From positions 1 through 7,606 of the forward strand of contig CANPVI010000071.1 of NCBI GenBank assembly GCA_947581665.1: a stretch of DNA of 7,606 bases. The letters run 5' to 3'. Shown here in pieces: positions 1 through 7,606 of the stretch. The DNA is from an uncultured Atopobiaceae bacterium (GTDB lineage Bacteria > Actinomycetota > Coriobacteriia > Coriobacteriales > Atopobiaceae). Position 1 is the stretch's first letter. Every line of letters begins with the position of its first letter. The translations under genes and the position numbers were made by a program. The notes under the pieces are model-generated. The model was not told the DNA's origin. It searched no databases and saw nothing but the letters and a program-made list of their open reading frames with translations.

Positions 1-1320
1 CACGCGGCCCGCCCCCTTGGAGGCATGGCCCGCGAGGAAATCACCCACGAGCTGCGCGGGCGCCGCGTAGGTATCCCCGCCGAGCTCGAAGGCGGCGCGC
101 TCGAGCTCGCGCTGGAGCGCGACGCCGGCGAGGGGATCGTCGGGGTAGGCCTCGGGACCTCCCACGTTCACGAGCAGCGCGGCGTTCGCGTTCTCGCCAT
201 CGCGCGCGGCGAGGCTCGCGCCGTTCGTGACGACGCCCCCCACCTCGCTTGCGGCGGCCACGACGCTGCCGCCGGGGCACATGCAGAAGGAGAAGCAGCG
301 AAGGCCACCGGTCCCCTGCTGCGCGATGGCGTAGGGCGCGGCGCCGAGCAGGGGGTTTTCCGCGAAGCGGCCGTAGAGCGCGCGATTCACCTCGGCCTGA
401 GGATGCTCGATGCGCACGCCGACCGCGAAGGGCTTGGCCTCGAGCGCCACGTTATGGGCCTTGAGCAGGGAAAAGACCTCTCGCGCGGAATGGCCTGTCG
501 CGAGGACGACGCAATCGGCGGAAACGACCTCGCGCACGCCCTCGCGCTCGAGCGTCACGGAGCGCACGCGCCTCGCGCCACCGTTTCCCTCGCAGGAGAA
601 GTCCGTGAGGCTCGTCTCGAGCCTGAGCTCGCCGCCATGGGCGCGGAGATCGTCCATGAGCCCCTCCACGACGCCGGGGAGCACGTCGGAGCCCACATGC
701 GGCTTCGCGTCGGAGAGGATGCGCTCGGAAGCGCCCGCCTCCACGAGGGCGCGAAGGATGAGCGCGTGGTGGGGGCTCCGCGTGCCGGTGGCGAGCTTGC
801 CATCGGTGAAGGCGCCCGCGCCGCCGAGTCCGAACTGCACGTTCGCGTGCCCATCGAGCTCGCCGAGCTTCAGGAAGCGCTCCATCGCCTCGCGCCTGGG
901 CGTGGTCGCGGGCCCCTGCTCCACGAGGAGGGGCTCGAGTCCGGCGCGGGCGAGCGCGAGCGCGCAGAAAATCCCCGCCACACCCGCACCCACCACGACG
1001 GGACGATGCCTCGGGGCGTGGCTCGGCGCGCTCGGCCACGAGGGCAGCGAGGGTTCGTAGGGGAGCACGTGCTGCCCGCCCCGCGAAGCGAGCACCTTCG
1101 CCTCACGCACCGGATCGCCGAGGTCGACCGCCACGCTCTCCACGAGCCGCACCTCGCGCTTGCGCGCGTCGATCGAACGCTTGAGAAGCGCGACCCGCGC
1201 CCGCGTGTCCTTCGGGAGTCCGAGCGCCCGCAACGCGCGAAGCCGCCTGAGCGCCTCCTCCGCCGAGGCATCACCGCCACAAGCTTCAAGCGGCAGGCGC
1301 AGGTTGCGGACCTCGATCAT
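1..1320 (-). CDS. FAD-dependent dehydrogenase, COG2509 type (3' end outside window)
   Basis: Predicted cytosolic flavoprotein oxidoreductase of the uncharacterised COG2509 family; substrate unknown. I read 440 codons from the ATG at 1320 leftwards with no stop, so the C-terminus lies beyond base 1. Seen in the translation: a short N-terminal domain with the LLKRSIDARKREV stretch (about 45-57); a Rossmann dinucleotide motif VVVGAGVAGIF (108-118) ending in an acidic residue after LLV (E134); NVQFGLGGAGAFTDGKL (160-176); a second FAD-contact motif VVLATGHSAR (271-280); EAKPFAVGVRIEHPQ (294-308); and SFCMCPGGSVV (344-354) followed by NGASLAARDGENANAALLV (366-384). These match the family consensus as I know it. 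One oddity is Leu165 where the family usually has Glu (FGEGGAG). The ATG overlaps the TGA of the upstream flavoprotein gene (AAATGA), and only a weak GGGGCG purine stretch precedes it, so translation is probably coupled. Family assignment is firm; function is not known. Confidence 0.93.
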   Translation of the reverse strand, partial: MIEVRNLRLPLEACGGDASAEEALRRLRALRALGLPKDTRARVALLKRSIDARKREVRLVESVAVDLGDPVREAKVLASRGGQHVLPYEPSLPSWPSAPSHAPRHRPVVVGAGVAGIFCALALARAGLEPLLVEQGPATTPRREAMERFLKLGELDGHANVQFGLGGAGAFTDGKLATGTRSPHHALILRALVEAGASERILSDAKPHVGSDVLPGVVEGLMDDLRAHGGELRLETSLTDFSCEGNGGARRVRSVTLEREGVREVVSADCVVLATGHSAREVFSLLKAHNVALEAKPFAVGVRIEHPQAEVNRALYGRFAENPLLGAAPYAIAQQGTGGLRCFSFCMCPGGSVVAAASEVGGVVTNGASLAARDGENANAALLVNVGGPEAYPDDPLAGVALQRELERAAFELGGDTYAAPAQLVGDFLAGHASKGAGRV

Positions 1321-2624
1321 TTGAGCGCCCCGCGTGCCGCCGCGCGTCCGGCTTGGGCCCCGGAGAGCCAGGCGAAGGCGAGGTTGTAGCCACCGCAGGG
1401 TCCATCGACATCGAGCGCCTCGCCGCTCGCAAAGAGGCCGATGGGAAGCGCCTCGCCGCGCGCGTCCGTGCGCACCGCGAGGGTCTCGGGATCCACGGCC
1501 TCGAGCGCGATGCCGCCGAGCGTGAGCTGGTGATGGGTCGCGTCCACGCCCGTCACCTCGAAGGGGAGGTGCTTGGCGAGCGCGGCGGCGCTTTCGCGGA
1601 CGCTGTCCGCGGGAAGCGGCCATCCCCTGCGCGCGAGTTCGAGGATCACGCGCGCGATCGCGGGATCGATGAGCCCGTCGAGGCAGTGCTCGGCGGGGTG
1701 CAAGGGATCGCCCGAGACGCGCGCGATCTCGGCCTCCACCTCGCGCTCCGTGAGCTCCGGGATGAGATCGAGCGCGAGGGCGTCCCCCGCCCGAGCGCGC
1801 CTCGAGAGGTCGAAGGCGCAGATCCCGGAGACGGCGGCGTTTCGAAGGAGGATCTCGCCCTCCTCCTCGTCAACGACCTCGCCGTCGCGAAGGAGGCGCA
1901 GGACCCCCCGCACCTTGCGCCCGTCGAGGCGATCGAGCGGACTCGCCGAGACGGTGAGGGGGCAGAGGGCGGCGCGACGCGGCGTGAGCGGCACGTTTGC
2001 GGCCTCGAGGGGCGAAAGCGACGCGCTCCCGCACGCCCAGATGACGGAGTGCGCCTGGAGTTCCTCAAGCTCGGCAGCGCTGCCCGTGCCACTTCGCACG
2101 CCCTTGGCGCCGTTTTCGAAGCGCACGAGCCAGCCGACGCCGTGTGGCACGAGCGCGCGCACCGGGCGCGCACACGCTATGAGCACGTCCACGCGCTCGA
2201 GTGCGCAGAGGAGCACGTTCCTCACGCTCGCTGCTTGGAGGCTCCGGGGATAGAGGCGGCCCTCCTCCTCGAGGGTGCGCAGCCCGAGCCCGCCGAAGAG
2301 GGCGAGGATGTCCTCGAGCGGTCGCGCGCCCATCACCTGCGCCACGAAGCGAGGCTCGTGGTAGTGCGCGGGGGAGAGGTCGACGTTGGCGAGGTTGCAG
2401 CGGCCGTTGCCCGTGGCGAGGATCGGAAGTCCCGCACTCTCGCGCGCCTCGAGGAGGACGACGCGCGCACCCTCGCGGGCAGCCTCCAGCGCGGCCACGA
2501 GGCCCGAGGCGCCGCCGCCCACCACGCACACGTCCGCCGTGGCGGGGGTGGCCACGCGCCGGGCCATGGCGAGCGCGGCCTCGCGCTCCTTCAACCATCG
2601 CCTGCGCTCGTGTGACCTGCCCAT
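1317..2624 (-). CDS. NAD(P)/FAD-dependent oxidoreductase, HI0933/BaiN-like flavoprotein
   Basis: A 435-residue predicted cytosolic flavoprotein of the HI0933 family (COG2081, E. coli YhiN; BaiN of bile-acid-converting clostridia is a relative). Visible motifs: FAD-binding VCVVGGGASGLVAALEA (32-48) with acidic E59 ending the second strand; the family-typical LATGNGRCNLANVD (69-82); LCPLTVS (220-226); GEILLRNAAVSGICAFDLSR (256-275); and the C-terminal FAD motif GLFASGEALDVDGPCGGYNL (396-415). Length is close to the family's usual 400-420, with about 20 extra basic residues at the N-terminus. The start at 2624 is chosen because AAAGGGAG lies just upstream (2634-2627); an internal ATG at 2567 lacks a well-spaced Shine-Dalgarno. 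The mid-protein motif differs from the common FTHYGLSGP form, suggesting a divergent subfamily. It is the first gene of a two-gene operon with the COG2509 dehydrogenase and overlaps it by 4 bp. A role in bile-acid metabolism should not be assumed from the BaiN label. Confidence 0.95.
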   Translation of the reverse strand: MGRSHERRRWLKEREAALAMARRVATPATADVCVVGGGASGLVAALEAAREGARVVLLEARESAGLPILATGNGRCNLANVDLSPAHYHEPRFVAQVMGARPLEDILALFGGLGLRTLEEEGRLYPRSLQAASVRNVLLCALERVDVLIACARPVRALVPHGVGWLVRFENGAKGVRSGTGSAAELEELQAHSVIWACGSASLSPLEAANVPLTPRRAALCPLTVSASPLDRLDGRKVRGVLRLLRDGEVVDEEEGEILLRNAAVSGICAFDLSRRARAGDALALDLIPELTEREVEAEIARVSGDPLHPAEHCLDGLIDPAIARVILELARRGWPLPADSVRESAAALAKHLPFEVTGVDATHHQLTLGGIALEAVDPETLAVRTDARGEALPIGLFASGEALDVDGPCGGYNLAFAWLSGAQAGRAAARGALK

Positions 2625-2729
2625 GGCTCCCTTTCTCGCCTTCGGCAATTCTACCGGCTGTACTTGTGCGCCCGGGCTCCGGGTGGAGGTGTATAGACTA
2701 GGAACACGGCACGGGCGAAGGGGAGTGCG
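2625..2729. promoter_or_regulatory. Divergent intergenic spacer between flavoprotein operon and PSPT-like gene
   Basis: This 105-bp gap must hold the promoters of both outward-facing transcription units. Seen directly: on the minus strand a TAGAAT hexamer (2653-2648), 5 of 6 matches to the -10 consensus, without a matching -35; on the plus strand TATAGA (2692-2697), a weaker -10 candidate, with TTGTGC (2664-2669) 22 bp upstream, which is too far for a standard spacing. A short inverted repeat CCCGG-gct-CCGGG (2671-2683) lies between the two candidates and could be an operator or simply GC-rich noise. Promoter assignments are guesses; only the divergent layout is certain. Confidence 0.45.
2718..2725 (+). 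promoter_or_regulatory. Ribosome binding site of the PSPT-like gene
   Basis: AAGGGGAG ends 4 bases before the ATG at 2730. It fixes the start of the 513-residue gene. Confidence 0.75.
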
Positions 2730-4271
2730 ATGGCCGAGGAAGCGCAGAAGGGGCTCGAGGAACTCGTGACCGCCGATCTCGGCGGGCAATGGGTGGGACT
2801 CGACATCGCCCGGCTCAGTGCCAAGGACGGCCTCCTCGTCTCCACGGGCATCGATTCGCAGATCAACGTCACCTTCCCCACGCCGCTTCGCTACGTGGGC
2901 CTCGAGGTGGAGCTCACGGGCAAGTACGAGGGCGATCGCTTCTGCCTCTACTACGCGCAGGGAAACGGTGCGCCCATCACCGAGGAAACATCCATAATCT
3001 TCGATCTTTCTGAAGGTCCCCTCGCGACGGTGCTCGCCTTCGACGAGCCGATGGAGCACGTGCGTATCGACCCCATCGAGGGCGTGGGCGAGACGAACAT
3101 CGAGGCCATTCGCGTGACGGCGGCGAAGGACGAGCGCCACGCGCGCGAGCTCCTCGCACACGGCACCACGCTCGACCACTCGCGCATCACCACCGAGCCG
3201 GTGGTGGCCGACCCCGACCGTCGCGACGCGTTCTCCATGTGGAGCTCGGCTTCGGTGAAGTCCGAGGTGCGCGCCAGGAGGCGCCTCGCCCGCCCCGCGC
3301 TTCCGAAGGACGCGGGAGAGCTCGACCTCGTGGTCGATCCCCAGCCCAACATGGGCGACCCCGATGACATGTTCATGCGGCCGACGATCTCCGCGCTCGC
3401 GCAGGATCTCTTCGGCTTCACCCGCGAGGTGCGCACCGGCTCTGTCGGAGACCTCGGCAACGCGAAGCTCTCCCTCTGCTTCGCCCAGACGGCGTTCGGC
3501 CCCTCCTTCGGCAAGAAGGCCTGGAAGATGCCCAAGGCCATCGAGCGCCTTCGCTCGCTCTGCTTCGTGAGCGCGGGGCTCGCGGTGCTCGGCCTTCCCG
3601 GCGAGCACGGCTTCGAGCCCACGCGTCGTCAGGCGCAACTCCTCAAGCTCTTCTTCTCCGGCCCATGGCTCCATGGCGTGCGCGACGCCTTCATGGCGGA
3701 TTTCCTGCACCAGGCTGGCGTGTCGAACTTCGTGGTGGTGGGGACACCCTCGCTCTGGGATCTCGGCGACGAGGCGATAAAGAAGATTCCCGCCACGAAG
3801 GGCGAGCGCGTGCTCTTCGTGGCCGACGAGAACTACCGCGATCCGAAGAACGACCTCACGGCGCTCCGTCGCCTCGGCGAGGCCTACCGCGAGGTGGCCA
3901 TCTGGCCGCGCGACGAGCTCATGTCCACGTACTACGCCCAGAAGCTCGAGCACGCGGCCGGTCTCGAGGACAAGGTGACGATCCTCGAGCCGACGGTTCC
4001 CGCGCTCGACTTCTACCTCGCCCTCGAGGGCACGGATTACGTGGGCGCGGCGCTCGAAACCGGCATCCGCGCGCTCAAGGCCTCGCGGCGCACCCTCATC
4101 CTCACGGGCGACGATCGCTCGATCGGCGTGTGCGACCTCTGCTCCCTGCCCTCGATGCGCCGTTTCGCGGTGGCGGACGGCCTTCGCGAGTGGCTCGCCG
4201 GCACGCATGAGCCCGAGATCGCCATCCCGCGCGCAGACATCGCCCGTTGGAAGGCGCAATTCGCCGGTTAG
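2730..4271 (+). CDS. Polysaccharide pyruvyl transferase-like protein with N-terminal beta-rich domain and altered active-site motif
   Basis: A 513-residue protein with no signal peptide or membrane segment. Residues about 20-130 alternate short hydrophobic strands and turns and end in HVRIDPIEGVG...IEAIRV, a pattern recalling beta-sandwich modules appended to glycan enzymes. From about 205 on it resembles PSPT (PF04230): PNMGD (206-210) like the family's N-x-GD start; GPWLHGVRD (311-319); VVVGTPSLWDL (335-345), like the usual GCPTLWxL; VLFVADENYRDPKNDL (361-376); then TDYVGAALETGIRALKASRR (435-454) and LTGDDRS (458-464), matching the family's DYVGTRLHxGIRALxxxRR...DNRA. PSPT enzymes move pyruvate from phosphoenolpyruvate onto glycans. 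Here Arg and His of the T-R-L-H motif are Ala441 and Glu443, so ordinary ketal pyruvyl transfer is doubtful. The alternative is a related GT-B-fold enzyme with another substrate or a non-catalytic protein. No other glycan gene lies nearby. The family call rests on motif resemblance, without a profile search. Confidence 0.8.
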   Translation: MAEEAQKGLEELVTADLGGQWVGLDIARLSAKDGLLVSTGIDSQINVTFPTPLRYVGLEVELTGKYEGDRFCLYYAQGNGAPITEETSIIFDLSEGPLATVLAFDEPMEHVRIDPIEGVGETNIEAIRVTAAKDERHARELLAHGTTLDHSRITTEPVVADPDRRDAFSMWSSASVKSEVRARRRLARPALPKDAGELDLVVDPQPNMGDPDDMFMRPTISALAQDLFGFTREVRTGSVGDLGNAKLSLCFAQTAFGPSFGKKAWKMPKAIERLRSLCFVSAGLAVLGLPGEHGFEPTRRQAQLLKLFFSGPWLHGVRDAFMADFLHQAGVSNFVVVGTPSLWDLGDEAIKKIPATKGERVLFVADENYRDPKNDLTALRRLGEAYREVAIWPRDELMSTYYAQKLEHAAGLEDKVTILEPTVPALDFYLALEGTDYVGAALETGIRALKASRRTLILTGDDRSIGVCDLCSLPSMRRFAVADGLREWLAGTHEPEIAIPRADIARWKAQFAG

Positions 4272-4398
4272 CTCACGTTTTAGCCGTAAGGCGCCCGGTC
4301 TTCGCGGGGCTCGGTGGGATTTCCGTGCGCCCTGCCCTGCGCGAAGCGCCATGGCGCGCTCTCGCCTACACTCGAAGGTTGCGTGAAAACGGCACCGG

Positions 4399-4428
4399 AG
4401 GCGGGCGGGGGATTTCCCGCATCCGCCT
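4399..4428 (+). other. GC-rich bulged hairpin in the uvrA leader
   Basis: AGGCGGGCGGG (4399-4409) pairs with CCCGC (4416-4420) plus CCGCCT (4423-4428), giving 11 base pairs with a 2-nt bulge (AT, 4421-4422) and a 6-nt loop GGATTT. It ends 5 bases before the Shine-Dalgarno region of uvrA (from 4434). No T-run follows, so it is not a classical terminator. It may stabilise the message or affect translation initiation; function is inference. Confidence 0.5.
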
Positions 4429-4433
4429 GCGCC

Positions 4434-4445
4434 AGGGAAGGAAAG
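4434..4445 (+). promoter_or_regulatory. Ribosome binding site of uvrA
   Basis: AGGGAAGGAAAG lies 9 bases before the ATG at 4455 (the AAGGA core is 12 bases away, slightly long). It supports this start over the in-frame GTG at 4314, which would add 47 residues unlike any UvrA N-terminus. Confidence 0.65.
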
Positions 4446-4454
4446 CACAGCTAC

Positions 4455-7418
<2,964 letters not shown>

Positions 7419-7606
7419 ATGGCCAAGCGGCAGCCCACAACGCGCACGCGCGGCCCGCTCGAGGCGCATAGGCGCCCTCGGGCGGAGGCGCCTTGTGTGA
7501 GGGACGCCGAGGGCGAGCTCGAAGTGTCTCGGGACGTGGAGCCCGTCCTCGCAGACGACGGCATCGAGGATCCCATGGAGGCGGATGGCGTCCTCGTGGA
7601 GCCCGA
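7419..7606 (+). CDS. Unrecognised protein, start of gene (3' end outside window)
   Basis: An open frame of 62 codons starts with ATG directly after the uvrA TAG (7416-7418) and continues past the window edge without a stop. Of the 62 codons, 52 end in G or C, in keeping with coding sequence here. The N-terminus is basic and Arg/Pro-rich (MAKRQPTTRTRGPLEAHRRP), then from about residue 29 it becomes acidic with Asp/Glu, Val and Pro (for example PVLADDGIEDPMEADG, 42-57). This looks like a low-complexity or disordered lead-in rather than a folded domain, and I do not recognise it. A good Shine-Dalgarno and zero spacing suggest an operon with uvrA. The doubt is its short visible length and the hairpin at 7468-7491 within it. 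Confidence 0.55.
   Translation, partial: MAKRQPTTRTRGPLEAHRRPRAEAPCVRDAEGELEVSRDVEPVLADDGIEDPMEADGVLVEP
7468..7491 (+). other. Perfect 7-bp GC hairpin downstream of uvrA
   Basis: AGGCGCC (7468-7474) and GGCGCCT (7485-7491) form a perfect stem around a 10-nt loop, followed by TGTGTG rather than a T-run. If the frame starting at 7419 is not a gene, this is the best candidate terminator for uvrA, 50 bases after its stop. If the frame is real, it is an incidental repeat of Arg/Ala/Pro codons. Confidence 0.3.

Larger units (their letters stand above)
4272..4454 (+). promoter_or_regulatory. uvrA leader / intergenic region
   Basis: These 183 bp hold no convincing gene. I see no intrinsic terminator with a T-run after the PSPT-like gene, so read-through into uvrA is possible. 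TACACT (4367-4372) is a modest -10 candidate without a recognisable -35. Other structure seen: a 7-bp inverted repeat CTTCGCG (4300-4306) / CGCGAAG (4340-4346), a perfect 12-bp palindrome GCGCCATGGCGC (4346-4357), an 11-codon ATG-to-TGA frame (4351-4386), and a strong hairpin (4399-4428). No actinobacterial-type SOS box (GAAC-N4-GTTC) was found, so LexA control of uvrA is not supported from here. Confidence 0.5.

Noticed and set aside
25..1389. 454-codon plus-strand open frame at the left end
   Set aside because: The minus strand over the same bases encodes a COG2509 dehydrogenase with motif after motif intact, and the plus translation has no domain features.
4346..4357. Perfect palindrome GCGCCATGGCGC as an operator
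   Set aside because: Short palindromes of this kind are expected in such GC-rich DNA, and it has no loop or T-run to make a terminator; noted only as part of the leader.
4314..4454. Extended uvrA start at the GTG at 4314
   Set aside because: It would add 47 residues unlike UvrA N-termini, has no good ribosome binding site, and would run through the leader hairpin; the ATG at 4455 fits the family start.
4272..4454. SOS (LexA) box upstream of uvrA
   Set aside because: I searched by eye for a GAAC-N4-GTTC type site or a close variant and found none.

Overview
This is a GC-rich bacterial segment with strong G/C preference at third codon positions. It contains five protein genes, of which both edge genes are cut off. 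I see no RNA gene, insertion sequence, CRISPR array or phage element. The organism is most likely a high-GC Gram-positive, possibly a gut-type actinobacterium such as a member of Coriobacteriia. That guess rests on base composition, on the two anaerobe-type flavoproteins, and on a Cys-x2-His variant in the first UvrA zinc site that recalls actinobacterial UvrA. It is an inference, not a demonstrated placement.

Left part (1-2624, minus strand): two FAD-dependent oxidoreductases of different families form a tight operon read leftwards. The first (2624 to 1317) is a HI0933/BaiN-like flavoprotein (COG2081 type). Its TGA overlaps the ATG of the second (1320 to beyond base 1), a COG2509-type FAD-dependent dehydrogenase whose C-terminus lies outside the window. 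The second gene has no stop inside the window, so an ORF scan that needs both ends misses it. I translated it by hand: 440 codons without a stop, carrying family motifs throughout.

Middle (2625-4271): a 105-bp divergent spacer separates the flavoprotein operon from a rightward gene for a 513-residue protein. This protein has an N-terminal region that looks like a beta-sandwich and a C-terminal domain resembling polysaccharide pyruvyl transferase (PSPT). The most conserved family motif, normally G-T-R-L-H-x-G-I, reads G-A-A-L-E-T-G-I here, so the Arg and His expected at the active site are missing. This is the most unusual gene in the window.

Right part (4272-7606): a 183-bp leader with a strong bulged hairpin precedes uvrA (987 residues), the damage-recognition ATPase of nucleotide excision repair. 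It has both ABC modules and its zinc sites, but a Ser where His is usual after the second Walker B motif. Directly after the uvrA stop, with no gap and behind a good Shine-Dalgarno sequence, an unrecognised gene begins and runs off the right edge.

The flavoproteins, the PSPT-like protein and UvrA share no obvious pathway. I found no convincing multi-gene novel system. The best candidates for something undescribed are the active-site-altered PSPT-like protein and the pairing of the two flavoproteins.
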